A DNA stretch of 60,410 bases, taken from assembly GCA_030247855.1 (NCBI GenBank), contig JAPDRN010000179.1, positions 1-60,410 on the forward strand. Direction: 5' to 3'. The stretch's first letter is position 1; every line of letters begins with the position of its first letter. The notes beneath the pieces are model-generated. The model was not told the origin of the DNA. It saw only the letters and a program-made list of their open reading frames with translations, and searched no databases. This document shows positions 9,295-17,472 of the stretch, piece after piece. This DNA comes from Knufia peltigerae (taxonomy: Eukaryota > Ascomycota > Eurotiomycetes > Chaetothyriales > Trichomeriaceae). Position numbers and translations under genes: made by a program.

Positions 9295-10104
9295 GTCGAT
9301 TTCCAGGAGTTCATGGTGCTGCCGGTGGGCTTCACCTCGTTCTCGGAAGCGCTGCGTGCCGGCACCGAAATCTTCCATTCGCTGAAGTCGGTGCTGAAGG
9401 GTCACGGCCTGAGCACGGCGGTGGGCGACGAAGGCGGCTTCGCACCGGACTTCCGCAGCAATGTCGAAGCGCTCGACACCATCCTCGAAGCCATCGGCAA
9501 GGCCGGCTACACCGCCGGTGAAGACGTGCTGCTGGGCCTGGACGTGGCCTCCAGCGAATTCTTCGAGAACGGCAAGTACAACCTGGTCGGCGAGAACAAG
9601 CGCCTGACCTCCGAGCAGTTCGTCGACTTCCTCGCCGACTGGGCCGCGCAGTACCCGATCATCACCATCGAAGACGGCCTGGCCGAGAACGACTGGGCGG
9701 GCTGGAAGCTGCTGACTGATCGCATCGGCAAGAAGGTGCAGCTGGTCGGCGACGACCTGTTCGTCACCAATCCAAAGATCTTCCAGGAAGGCATCGATTC
9801 GGGCACCGCCAACGCAATCCTGATCAAGGTCAACCAGATCGGCACCCTCAGCGAAACCCTCGAGGCGATCGCCATGGCCAACCGTGCCGGTTACGCCGCC
9901 GTGGTCTCGCACCGTTCGGGTGAAACCGAAGACACCACCATTGCCGATATCTCGGTGGCCACCACCGCCACCCAGATCAAGACCGGCTCGCTGTGCCGCA
10001 GCGATCGCGTGGCCAAGTACAACCAGCTGCTGCGCATCGAGGAAGCTCTCGGCGCCGGCGCGCGTTACGCGGGTCGTGACGCGTTCGTGTCGCTGAAGCG
10101 CTGA
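8812..10104 (+). CDS. eno: Enolase
   Basis: Enolase interconverts 2-phosphoglycerate and phosphoenolpyruvate in glycolysis and can be part of the RNA degradosome. The 430-residue length is standard. Motifs include HAREILDSRGNPTLEAEV at the N-terminus, VGDEGGFAPDF, the metal ligands in ITIEDGLAENDW and LVGDDLFVTNP, the catalytic Lys in LIKVNQIGTL, and SHRSGETEDTTIAD. It sits in the widespread pyrG-kdsA-eno-ftsB arrangement and ends 4 nt before ftsB. Confidence 0.98.
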
Positions 10105-10108
10105 GCCG

Positions 10109-10459
10109 ATGCGCGACTGGCGCTGGCTGCTGTTGTTGCTGGCCCTGCTGCTGGCATGGCTGCAGTACCGTTTCTGGTTCGGCCCGGGCAATTCGGGTGA
10201 AGTGATGATGCTCGAAGCCCAGGTCGCCAACCAGGAGCGGGACAATGACGGTCTGCAGCAGCGCAACGATGCGCTTGCTGCCGAAGTGAAGGACCTCAAG
10301 GAAGGCCAGTCCGCCATCGAAGAACGCGCGCGCAGCGAGCTGGGCATGATCAAGCCCGGCGAGAAGTTCTATCGCGTCGTGGAAGATGCACCGACGCGCC
10401 CGGCGCAGCCTGCGCCGGTCACGGCCCAGGCCGGCGACCATCCGGCGGACGTGCCATGA
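10109..10459 (+). CDS. ftsB: Cell division protein FtsB
   Basis: FtsB is a bitopic divisome protein that forms a coiled coil with FtsL and binds FtsQ. The 116-residue protein has a short cytoplasmic N-terminus, one membrane helix (about residues 5-19), and a periplasmic coiled coil (about 30-75) leading to the conserved ERARSELGMIKPGE segment. Its Pro/Ala-rich C-terminal tail is longer than in E. coli FtsB. It lies between eno and ispD, overlapping ispD by 4 bp, as in many gammaproteobacteria. Confidence 0.94.
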   Translation: MRDWRWLLLLLALLLAWLQYRFWFGPGNSGEVMMLEAQVANQERDNDGLQQRNDALAAEVKDLKEGQSAIEERARSELGMIKPGEKFYRVVEDAPTRPAQPAPVTAQAGDHPADVP

Positions 10460-11154
10460 GCGCGGCGATCTGGGTGGTTGTTCCGGCCGCAGGGCGCGGC
10501 ACGCGTTTTGGTGCGCCGTTGCCCAAGCAGTACCTGCAGGCGGGCGGGCAGACCCTGCTCGCCCATACCCTGGACACGCTGCTGGCACACCCGGCCGTGG
10601 CCGGGGCGATGGTAGTGATCGGTGCGGACGATGCCGATTGGCCTGGCTGGACCGAATGGGCCGGCAAACCGGTGCTGACCTGCACCGGTGGCGCCACCCG
10701 CGCCGCCTCGGTGCTGGCGGGGCTGCAGGCCCTGCCGGACAGTGTGCGTGCCGATGAATTCGTGCTGGTGCACGACGCGGCGCGTCCGAACCTGTCGCAG
10801 GCCGATCTTGGCCGCCTGCTGGAAGTGGGGCGCACCGATCCGGTCGGCGCCATTCTGGCCGCGCCGGTGCGAGACACCCTCAAGCGCGCCGGTGATGATG
10901 GCGGTATCGATGGCACCGAGCCGCGTGAGCGCCTGTGGCGTGCACTGACGCCGCAGCTGTTCCGCCGTCACCAACTGATCCGCGCCTTGTCCGAAGCGGC
11001 CGCCGCCGGTATCGATGTCACCGACGACGCCATGGCCATGGAGCGCCAGGGCCAGCGCCCTCTGCTGGTGGAAGGCAGCGAGGACAACTTCAAGGTCACC
11101 ACCCCGGCCGATCTCGATCGTTTCGAATTCGTACTCTCCCGCCGCGCCGGCTGA
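10456..11154 (+). CDS. ispD: 2-C-methyl-D-erythritol 4-phosphate cytidylyltransferase
   Basis: IspD activates methylerythritol phosphate with CTP in the non-mevalonate isoprenoid pathway. The 232-residue protein opens with VVPAAGRGTRFGAPLPKQYL, the CTP-binding signature with conserved Arg and Lys, and has VHDAARPNL and DDAMAMERQG further on. The start overlaps the ftsB stop (ATGA). ispF follows after 34 bp. Confidence 0.96.
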   Translation: MSAAIWVVVPAAGRGTRFGAPLPKQYLQAGGQTLLAHTLDTLLAHPAVAGAMVVIGADDADWPGWTEWAGKPVLTCTGGATRAASVLAGLQALPDSVRADEFVLVHDAARPNLSQADLGRLLEVGRTDPVGAILAAPVRDTLKRAGDDGGIDGTEPRERLWRALTPQLFRRHQLIRALSEAAAAGIDVTDDAMAMERQGQRPLLVEGSEDNFKVTTPADLDRFEFVLSRRAG

Positions 11155-11188
11155 CCGCCCGCGCGGCCCTGCTGCAAGGGCTGCATCC

Positions 11189-11686
11189 ATGAGCACCTCC
11201 CCGTTCCCGCCCGTCCGTATCGGTCAGGGCTACGACGTCCATGCCTTCGGTGAAGGCGACCACATCATGCTCGGCGGCGTTGCGGTACCGCACAGTTGCG
11301 GCGTGCTCGCCCACAGCGATGGCGACGTCATCCTGCACGCGTTGTGCGACGCCATGCTCGGCGCGATTGCGCTGGGCGACATCGGTCAGCACTTCCCGCC
11401 CAGCGATGACCGCTGGAAAGGTGCGGACAGCAGCGAGTTCGTGCGCCACTGCGACAGCCTGCTGCGCGAGCGCGGCTGGCGTGTCGGCAACACCGACATC
11501 ACCGTGATCTGCGAGCGGCCCAAGGTCGGCCCGCATGCCCTGGCCATGCGTGAGCGCATCGGTGAGCTGCTGCAGCTGCCGTTGGATGCGGTCAGCGTCA
11601 AGGCCACCACGTCCGAGAAGCTGGGTTTCACCGGGAGGGGCGAAGGTATCGCCGCGCAGGCCGTCGTTCTGCTGGTGGCCGCATGA
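11189..11686 (+). CDS. ispF: 2-C-methyl-D-erythritol 2,4-cyclodiphosphate synthase
   Basis: IspF cyclises the IspE product to MEcPP in the isoprenoid pathway. The start MSTSPFPPVRIGQGYDVHAF gives 165 residues. The zinc ligands Asp and His in GYDVHAF and the His in AHSDGDVILHA are present, with FPPSDDRWKGADS, and the C-terminal TSEKLGFTGRGEGIAAQA segment. It overlaps truD by 4 bp, so ispD-ispF-truD form one transcription unit. Confidence 0.97.
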   Translation: MSTSPFPPVRIGQGYDVHAFGEGDHIMLGGVAVPHSCGVLAHSDGDVILHALCDAMLGAIALGDIGQHFPPSDDRWKGADSSEFVRHCDSLLRERGWRVGNTDITVICERPKVGPHALAMRERIGELLQLPLDAVSVKATTSEKLGFTGRGEGIAAQAVVLLVAA

Positions 11687-12714
11687 TCCCGCTGCCGCTC
11701 GCGTTCGGTGCGCCGTTGCTGCAGGCGCGCATCCGCACCACGCCGGAAGACTTCCAGGTCGATGAACTGCCGGCCTTCGAGGCGACGGGTGAAGGCGAGC
11801 ACCTGCTGCTGCATATCCGCAAGCGTGGCGCCAATACGGTGCACGTGGCCAAGGTGCTGGCCAAGTGGGCGGGCCTGCCGGAAATGGCGGTCAGCTATGC
11901 CGGCATGAAGGATCGCAACGCGGTCACCACCCAGCGTTTCAGCGTACATCTGCCCAAGCGCGTCGCGCCCGATCTGGCCGAGCTGGCCAGTGACGAGATC
12001 GAGGTGATCGACTCCACCTGGCACAACCGCAAGCTGCAGCGCGGTGCGCTGGCGGGCAACCGCTTCAGGCTGGTGCTGCGTGATGTGCGGGGTGACGCTG
12101 CGGCAATCGACGAGCGCCTGCAGCAGATCGCCATGCGCGGCCTGCCGAACTGGTTCGGGGAGCAGCGCTTCGGTCGCGATGGCGGCAATGTGCCGGCTGC
12201 GCTGGCGATGTTCGGTGGTCGCCGCATGCGCAAGGACCAGCGTTCGCTGCTGTTGTCGGCGGCCCGTTCGGCGCTGTTCAACCGGGTGCTGGCCGCGCGC
12301 GTGGAGCACGGCAGCTGGGACCAGCCGCTGCAGGGTGAAGTGTGGATGCTGGACGGCAGTCGTAGCGTGTTCGGTCCCGAGCCGTACAGCGAGGTGCTGG
12401 CCGAGCGCCTGGCGCGCTTCGACATCCACCCCAGCGCCCCGCTGTGGGGCGAGGGTGAGCTGCGCAGCAGTGACGCCGCCCGCGAGCTGGAACTGGCGGC
12501 GCTGGATGATGATGAATCCAAGGCGTTGCGTGTTGGCCTGGAAGAGGCGCGGCTGAAGCAGGAGCGACGCGCGCTGCGGCTGCGTCCGGCGTTGCTGCAG
12601 CATCAGTGGCTGGCCGATGACGTGCTGGAGCTGTCCTTCGCACTGCCGCCGGGCTGCTACGCCACGGCTGTCCTGCACGAGCTCGGGCCGGTAGAAGACG
12701 CTTCGCAGGCCTGA
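11683..12714 (+). CDS. truD: tRNA pseudouridine(13) synthase
   Basis: TruD converts U13 of tRNA-Glu to pseudouridine. The 343-residue protein carries the TruD signature GMKDRNAVTTQRFS with catalytic Asp77, and NWFGEQRFGRDGGN further on, where the TruD-specific insertion begins. It is the last gene of the pyrG-to-truD run; a SMAG array follows 27 bp after the stop. Confidence 0.96.
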   Translation: MIPLPLAFGAPLLQARIRTTPEDFQVDELPAFEATGEGEHLLLHIRKRGANTVHVAKVLAKWAGLPEMAVSYAGMKDRNAVTTQRFSVHLPKRVAPDLAELASDEIEVIDSTWHNRKLQRGALAGNRFRLVLRDVRGDAAAIDERLQQIAMRGLPNWFGEQRFGRDGGNVPAALAMFGGRRMRKDQRSLLLSAARSALFNRVLAARVEHGSWDQPLQGEVWMLDGSRSVFGPEPYSEVLAERLARFDIHPSAPLWGEGELRSSDAARELELAALDDDESKALRVGLEEARLKQERRALRLRPALLQHQWLADDVLELSFALPPGCYATAVLHELGPVEDASQA

Positions 12715-12740
12715 AAGAAAAGGGGGCGGAGGCGACGAGC

Positions 12741-12763
12741 ATCCACGCATGGCGTGGATCTAC
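12741..12763 (-). repeat. SMAG palindrome after truD
   Basis: A GTAG-headed 23-bp palindrome with arms ATCCACGC / GCGTGGAT lies in minus orientation. It faces the tandem array that begins at 12782, so array and single copy form an inverted pair just after the truD stop codon. Confidence 0.9.
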
Positions 12764-12781
12764 TTTCCTCCGCTCGCCGCA

Positions 12782-13128
12782 GTAGATCCACGCCACGTGT
12801 GGATGGGCCGTCAGTAGATCCACGCCATGCGTGGATGGGCCGTCAGTAGATCCACGCCACGTGTGGATGGGCCGTCAGTAGATCCACGCCATGCGTGGAT
12901 GGGCCGTCAGTAGATCCACGCCNNNNNNNNNNNNNNNNNNNNNNNNNNNNNNNNNNNNNNNNNNNNNNNNNNNNNNNNNNNNNNNNNNNNNNNNNNNNNN
13001 NNNNNNNNNNNNNNNNACGGCCATGCGTGGATGGGCCGTCAGTAGATCCACGCCATGCGTGGATGGGCCGTCAGTAGATCCACGCCATGCGTGGATGGGC
13101 CGTCAGTAGATCCACGCCATGCGTGGAT
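12782..13128 (+). repeat. Tandem array of SMAG palindromes, 32-bp period
   Basis: Head-to-tail units of 32 bp begin with GTAG at 12782, 12814, 12846, 12878 and 12910, then after the N-run at 13042, 13074 and 13106. Each holds a GTAGATCCACGCC... palindrome and the same linker (gggccgtca). Before the gap units alternate between a GCCACGTG and a GCCATGCG loop, making a 64-bp higher-order repeat; after the gap only the GCCATGCG form is seen. True copy number is hidden by the gap. Confidence 0.92.
12923..13016. other. Assembly gap (94 N)
   Basis: Ninety-four undetermined bases interrupt the SMAG array. The units on either side are out of phase by 4 bp (12910 to 13042 is 132, not a multiple of 32), and the flank reads acggccatg rather than acgccatg. 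Gap length and edge are therefore unreliable. Confidence 0.99.
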
Positions 13129-13147
13129 GAATCCAACCGCCAGAACG

Positions 13148-13687
13148 TCAGCGCCGCGCCAGCAGCACCAGCAATGCGCCGGTGCCGCCTTGCCCGGTTG
13201 GGGCGGAATGGAACGCCAGCACGTCGTTGCGCAGGCGCAACAGCCGGTCCACCAGGTTCTTCAACACCGGCGCACTGCCATCGGACTGCAGGCCCTTGCC
13301 ATGGATTATGCGCACGCAGCCGTACTCGTGGGCGTGCGCCTCCAGCAGGAACTGGCGCAGCATCATCTCGGCCTGCGCGGCAGTGGCACCATGCAGGTCC
13401 AGTTCGTCCTGTACCGAGTACTGCCCGCGCTTCAAGCGCTGGAACAGGCGTGGTGGCAGGTTGTCGCGCCGGTAGCTGGCAACGTCGCCCGCTTCGAGGG
13501 GAGCGTTGTCGCGCAGCAGCCGGGCGAACTCACCGGCGGCTTCGGCGTCGTCGCGCTCGGCCATGCGCGCGCGTGGCTTCGGGCGCGGCGCGGCAGGCGC
13601 GGGCTCCACTTCCTTGCGCAGCGGCGTCACTTCGCCGATGGCGGCACGGAACAATGCAGCCGGATCTTCGTCTTCAGGGTGCGACAT
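13148..13687 (-). CDS. Smr domain protein
   Basis: The 179-residue protein has a variable charged N-terminal half and a C-terminal Smr domain (about residues 90-179). The domain shows DELDLHGATAAQAEMML, with the conserved LDLHG, and VRIIHGKGLQSDG, with the conserved HGKG. Smr domains are small nucleases or nicking domains found at the MutS2 C-terminus and in stand-alone proteins such as SmrA/SmrB, the latter cleaving mRNA at collided ribosomes. The ATG at 13687 is preferred over a GTG two codons upstream. It is convergent with truD across the SMAG array. Confidence 0.9.
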   Translation of the reverse strand: MSHPEDEDPAALFRAAIGEVTPLRKEVEPAPAAPRPKPRARMAERDDAEAAGEFARLLRDNAPLEAGDVASYRRDNLPPRLFQRLKRGQYSVQDELDLHGATAAQAEMMLRQFLLEAHAHEYGCVRIIHGKGLQSDGSAPVLKNLVDRLLRLRNDVLAFHSAPTGQGGTGALLVLLARR

Positions 13688-13896
13688 CCGCACAGGTTAA
13701 ACCGCCCGCGCGGGTCTGCCTATGCCCGTTGGATGTCGGCCGTGACCGCAGACAGGGTAGGACCCAGCGCCCGCTTGCGGCACAATAGTCGGCGCACTTG
13801 CGGAGCTGCCGCCTCCTTGGAGGAGACTGGCCGACTTCGCCCACGCAGCAAGGTGACGGGATCGAATTCTTGGAAAATCAAGCGGTTAAATCGAAG

Positions 13897-14676
13897 ATGC
13901 GTATCCTGGTCAGCAATGATGACGGTGTCGACGCGGCAGGCATCCGGATGCTTGCATCCGTGCTGCGCGAGGCCGGGCACGAAGTCACGGTGGTCGCACC
14001 CGACCGCGATCGCTCCGGCGCCAGCAATTCGCTGACCCTGGATCTGCCGATCCGGCTCAAGCGCATCGACCACTACACCGTGTCGGTGGCAGGCACGCCC
14101 ACCGACTGCGTGCACCTTGCGCTGACCGGGCTGCTGGAATTCGAGCCTGACATCGTCGTGTCCGGTATCAACAATGCCGCCAATCTCGGCGACGACGTGA
14201 TCTATTCCGGCACCGTCTCGGCGGCGATGGAAGGTCGTTTTCTTGGCCTGCCCGCTGTTGCGGTGTCGCTGGTGACCCGCAACCACGACCCGAAGCATTT
14301 CGAGACGGCGGCGCGTGCCGCGGTGGAGATCGTTGCCCGCCTCAAGGCCGATCCGCTGCCGGCCGACACCATCCTCAACGTCAATGTGCCAGACCTGCCG
14401 TGGAGCGAGGTCAAGGGCTTCGAAGTCACCCGCCTGGGCAACCGCCATCGCGCCGAAGGCTGCATCGCGCAGAAAGACCCGCGCGGCAACGAGGTGTACT
14501 GGATCGGTCCGGCTGGCCGCGAGCAGGATTCCGGCCCCGGCACCGATTTCCATGCAGTGCGCACCGGCCACATTTCGATCACCCCGATCCAGGTCGACCT
14601 GACCCGCTACCAGGCGCTGGAAAAGGTCGCCAGCTGGGTCGGCGGCCTCACCGCCGCGCTGGACCAGCCGGCATGA
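13897..14676 (+). CDS. surE: 5'/3'-nucleotidase SurE
   Basis: SurE is a metal-dependent phosphatase acting on nucleoside monophosphates and short polyphosphates. The start MRILVSNDDGVDA, the family N-terminus, gives 259 residues. The metal-binding Asp pair (SNDDG) and the YSGTVSAAMEG loop are present. The stop overlaps the pcm start (ATGA). surE-pcm-yqaA-nlpD form one tightly packed operon. Confidence 0.96.
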   Translation: MRILVSNDDGVDAAGIRMLASVLREAGHEVTVVAPDRDRSGASNSLTLDLPIRLKRIDHYTVSVAGTPTDCVHLALTGLLEFEPDIVVSGINNAANLGDDVIYSGTVSAAMEGRFLGLPAVAVSLVTRNHDPKHFETAARAAVEIVARLKADPLPADTILNVNVPDLPWSEVKGFEVTRLGNRHRAEGCIAQKDPRGNEVYWIGPAGREQDSGPGTDFHAVRTGHISITPIQVDLTRYQALEKVASWVGGLTAALDQPA

Positions 14677-15350
14677 GCCCACGCCTGCGCCTGCAGCCGG
14701 AAGCGGTCGGTATCGGCATGACATCGCAGCGTGTGCGCGACCGCCTGGTCGACCGCCTGCGCGAAGCAGGCATCGTCGACGAGTCGACGCTGAACGCGAT
14801 CCGGGTGGTGCCGCGTCATCTGTTCATCGATGAGGCCCTGGCGTCGCGCGCGTATGAGGACACCGCGCTGCCAATCGGCCACGGCCAGACCATTTCCCAA
14901 CCGTGGGTGGTCGCGCGGATGACCGAGGCCGTGCTGCAGGTGGCGCCGAAGAAGGTGCTCGAAGTGGGCACCGGCTCGGGCTACCAGGCGGCGGTGCTCG
15001 GTGCGCTGGGGCTGGAGGTCTACACCGTCGAGCGCATCGGCGATCTGCTGCGGCAGGCGCGCAAGCGTTTCCGCGCGCTGGGCATGAACATCCGCACCAA
15101 GCACGACGACGGCCGCGTGGGCTGGGCCGAGCATGGCCCGTTCGACGCCATCGTGGTTACCGCCGCCGCACCGGCGCTGGTCGATGCCCTGGTCGAACAG
15201 CTGGCCGAAGGTGGCCGCTTGGTCGCCCCGGTCGGTGGCGCGGGCGCACAGTCGCTGGTGCAGCTCGACCGCAAGGACGATGGCAGCATCGAACAACGCG
15301 TGCTGGCGCCGGTCACCTTCGTGCCGCTGCTGTCTGGCATGCTCGATTGA
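14673..15350 (+). CDS. pcm: Protein-L-isoaspartate O-methyltransferase
   Basis: Pcm methylates isoaspartyl residues with S-adenosylmethionine to start repair of aged proteins. The 225-residue protein carries PRHLFI, the GHGQTISQPWVVARM region, the SAM-binding VLEVGTGSGYQAAVLG (motif I), and DAIVVTAAAPALVD. The 4-bp overlap with surE and 19-bp gap to yqaA support co-transcription. Confidence 0.96.
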   Translation: MSPRLRLQPEAVGIGMTSQRVRDRLVDRLREAGIVDESTLNAIRVVPRHLFIDEALASRAYEDTALPIGHGQTISQPWVVARMTEAVLQVAPKKVLEVGTGSGYQAAVLGALGLEVYTVERIGDLLRQARKRFRALGMNIRTKHDDGRVGWAEHGPFDAIVVTAAAPALVDALVEQLAEGGRLVAPVGGAGAQSLVQLDRKDDGSIEQRVLAPVTFVPLLSGMLD

Positions 15351-15369
15351 ATCCACGGAGCAGGGTTGC

Positions 15370-15984
15370 ATGAAGATTTTCGGGCCGCTGTACGAGCGGG
15401 CGATGAAGTGGGCCGCGCACGAGCGCGCGCCGACCTATCTGATGGTGCTGAGCTTTTTCGAAGCCATCATCTTCCCGGTGATGCCGGAAGTGATGCTGGC
15501 GCCGATGTGCGTGGCCCAGCCCAAGCGCGGCTGGTGGTTCGCCACCCTCAGCCTGGCCGGCTCGATGATCGGCGCGGTGATCGGTTACGCGCTGGGTCAC
15601 TATGCATTCGAGGCGGTCAAGCCGATGTTCGAGGCGCTGGGCATGCTGCCGGCGATCGAGCAGGGCATCGCTACCGTGCAGGCCAAGATGGTGGAGTCGC
15701 CCTGGGCGGTGTTCACCTTCCTGGTGCTCGGCGGCTTCATGCCGATTCCGATGAAGGTCTTCACGTGGGCATCGGGTATCGTCGGCGTGCCGATGCCGCA
15801 GTACCTGTTGAGCATGTTGATCGGTCGTGGCAAGCGCGTGTTCGTGCTGGCCGCGGTCATCCGTATCGGTGGTGCGCGCGCCGAAGCAGCGCTGCGCCGA
15901 TGGATTGAACCGCTGGGCTGGATCGCCACCGCGTTGGTGGTGGTGCTGATCGCCTGGCTTGTATGGAGGTCGAAGTTCGCATGA
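15370..15984 (+). CDS. YqaA-like VTT (DedA-superfamily) membrane protein
   Basis: The 204-residue protein has a short cytoplasmic start and about five hydrophobic segments. It shows the VTT/DedA re-entrant features FFEAIIFPVMPEVMLAP near residue 30 and FLVLGGFMPIPMKVFTWASG near residue 120. DedA-superfamily proteins are linked to lipid flipping or membrane homeostasis; YqaA itself is poorly defined. It sits inside surE-pcm-nlpD, and its stop overlaps the nlpD start by 4 bp. Confidence 0.88.
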   Translation: MKIFGPLYERAMKWAAHERAPTYLMVLSFFEAIIFPVMPEVMLAPMCVAQPKRGWWFATLSLAGSMIGAVIGYALGHYAFEAVKPMFEALGMLPAIEQGIATVQAKMVESPWAVFTFLVLGGFMPIPMKVFTWASGIVGVPMPQYLLSMLIGRGKRVFVLAAVIRIGGARAEAALRRWIEPLGWIATALVVVLIAWLVWRSKFA

Positions 15985-16766
15985 GTGCAGATCGTCTGAG
16001 CAAGGGAGTGCGCATCGGCGCACTGGCGTTGCTGGTATCCACCCTGGCCGCCTGTGGCACCGCCACCGTGGTCCGGCCCAGTGGCAGTAGCGGCAGTGGC
16101 GTCAGCACGCCGAAGACGTCGGTGCCCAAGCCGGGGCAGACGGTGGTCGTGCGCAAGGGCGACACCATCTATGCGCTGGCCCGCATCCACGACATCACCC
16201 CGGCCGACCTGATCGCCTGGAACAACCTGGACAACCCGTCGACCATTTACCCGGGGCAGGTGATCCGCCTGTATCCGGCCGGTTCCGCTGGCGGCCGTGC
16301 GCCGACCACCGTGGTGACCGCGCCGCGCCCGGCCGGCAGCACGTCTGGCGGCAGCACCGCGCCGACGCCGGGTCCGGCCGGTCCGGTCAAGAGCAACATC
16401 GCCTGGCGCTGGCCGGCCGATGGCGCCGTCGTGGGCCGTTACGTGGCCGGTGATGCGACCAAGCAGGGCGTGGACATCGCCGGCACCAGCGGCGCGCCGG
16501 TGAGGGCTACGGCCAATGGCGTGGTGGTGTATTCCGGTGCTGGCCTGGTGGGCTATGGCGAGCTGATCATCATCAAGCACAGCGACCAGTGGTTGTCGGC
16601 CTACGGCCACAACCGCAAGCGCCTGGTCAATGAAGGGCAGAGCGTGAAGGCTGGCGAGCAGATCGCCGAGATGGGCCGTACCGGCGCCAACCGGGACATG
16701 CTGCACTTCGAGATCCGCTACAACGGCAAGCCGGTCGACCCGCAGCAGTATCTGCCGGCGAAGTAA
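15981..16766 (+). CDS. nlpD: NlpD-like lipoprotein with LysM and degenerate M23 domains
   Basis: The 261-residue protein has a lipobox (STLAAC, acylated Cys25), a Ser/Gly linker, one LysM peptidoglycan-binding domain (about 53-97) and a C-terminal LytM/M23 domain (about 140-258). In the LytM domain the usual HxGxD motif reads KQGVDIAG, so the metal-binding His is lost while the late HFEIRYNG is kept. This is the pattern of NlpD/EnvC-type activators of amidases, not of active endopeptidases. ATG at 15981 overlaps the yqaA stop. In many gammaproteobacteria rpoS follows nlpD; here no sigma gene follows. Confidence 0.92.
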   Translation: MSADRLSKGVRIGALALLVSTLAACGTATVVRPSGSSGSGVSTPKTSVPKPGQTVVVRKGDTIYALARIHDITPADLIAWNNLDNPSTIYPGQVIRLYPAGSAGGRAPTTVVTAPRPAGSTSGGSTAPTPGPAGPVKSNIAWRWPADGAVVGRYVAGDATKQGVDIAGTSGAPVRATANGVVVYSGAGLVGYGELIIIKHSDQWLSAYGHNRKRLVNEGQSVKAGEQIAEMGRTGANRDMLHFEIRYNGKPVDPQQYLPAK

Positions 16767-16797
16767 CCGGCCGCTCTTTTTCCGGGCGGATCCCCGG

Positions 16798-16858
16798 CCC
16801 GGCGCAGCGCGCCGGGCGTTCGCCGAGGGCGCGTCCCATGGGCCGCAAGCGCCCTCGG
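16798..16858 (+). terminator. Two GC hairpins after nlpD
   Basis: Two perfect stems follow the nlpD stop: cccggcgc/gcgccggg (16798-16816, loop agc) and ccgagggcgc/gcgccctcgg (16823-16858, 16-nt loop). Neither is followed by a T-run, so they may act in mRNA stability rather than as strict intrinsic terminators. Confidence 0.4.
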
Positions 16859-16863
16859 CTCAC

Positions 16864-16915
16864 CCGCTACAACGGCAAGCCGGTCGACCTGCAGCAGTAT
16901 CTGCCGGCGCGCTAG
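16864..16915 (+). pseudogene. Duplicated 3' end of nlpD
   Basis: Positions 16864-16909 repeat 16715-16760 at 45 of 46 bases, an offset of 149 bp. The copy reads RYNGKPVDLQQYLPAR then TAG at 16913-16915, against RYNGKPVDPQQYLPAK then TAA in nlpD. It has no start codon or upstream coding sequence. It is either a remnant of a second nlpD-like gene whose body was deleted, or a short tandem duplication of the gene end. Confidence 0.8.
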
Positions 16916-16929
16916 CGCGGGCAGATACG

Positions 16930-17075
16930 GTAGCGCCGGGCCATGCCCGGCGTGACTCACCTGTAGCGCCGAGCCATGCTCGGCTGATCTTTGCTGCGAC
17001 ACGGCACCGCCAGAGCATGGGCTCGGGCGTTACACGCAACGTGTGATTCAGGGTAGCGCCGGGCCATGCCCGGCG
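16930..17075 (+). repeat. Three SMAG palindromes of the GTAGCGCC subfamily
   Basis: Copies lie at 16930-16952, 16963-16985 and 17053-17075, all in plus orientation. The first and third share gcgccgggc/gcccggcg arms; the second has gccgag/ctcggc arms with matching changes on both sides. They fill the space between the nlpD remnant and the next gene. Confidence 0.88.
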
Positions 17076-17085
17076 GCTTCAGGCC

Positions 17086-17460
17086 TCAGCCTTCCAGGAT
17101 GAAGGCGGCCGCTACCTTGCGGCCTTCGCCGGCAAGGATGTTGAAGGTGCGCGCGGCAGCCGGATTGTTCATCACTTCCAGGCCGATACCGCGCGACAGG
17201 CAGGCGGCCATGACAACCGCCGGCGGAAACGCTTGGCGCTCGCCGGTGCCGAGCAGTATCAACGCCGGCTTCAGTGCCAGGATCGGCTCCAGGTCCGCCA
17301 CCTGCAGTGCCGCGACGTCGGTCACCGGCCACAGCTCGACCAGCTGGTCCGGAGTCAGGAAGAAGCTGTTGCCCAGAACGCGATCATTCACCCGTGCCGA
17401 GCGACCGTCAGCGGCGCGCAGGCTGTAGGCGTAGTCGGGCAGTTCGTGGTTCAGCTGCAT
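17086..17460 (-). CDS. Mth938-like (DUF498) domain protein
   Basis: The 124-residue protein matches the small Mth938/NDUFAF3-like fold: an N-terminal YAYSLRAADG, LGNSFFLTPDQLVEL, PALILLGTGERQAFPP and GLEVMNNPAAARTFNILAGEGRKVAAA. Mitochondrial relatives help assemble respiratory complex I; bacterial roles are unclear. It follows yhbY by 12 bp on the same strand, so the two are probably co-transcribed. Confidence 0.88.
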   Translation of the reverse strand: MQLNHELPDYAYSLRAADGRSARVNDRVLGNSFFLTPDQLVELWPVTDVAALQVADLEPILALKPALILLGTGERQAFPPAVVMAACLSRGIGLEVMNNPAAARTFNILAGEGRKVAAAFILEG

Positions 17461-17472
17461 GGCAGGGACCGA

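Noticed and set aside
12891..13109. 72-codon open frame across the SMAG array and the N-run
   Set aside because: It is a translation of the repeat itself with a run of unknown residues; not a gene.
12782..13128. CRISPR array
   Set aside because: The 32-bp units are fully repeated including the linker, so there are no unique spacers, and no cas genes lie nearby.
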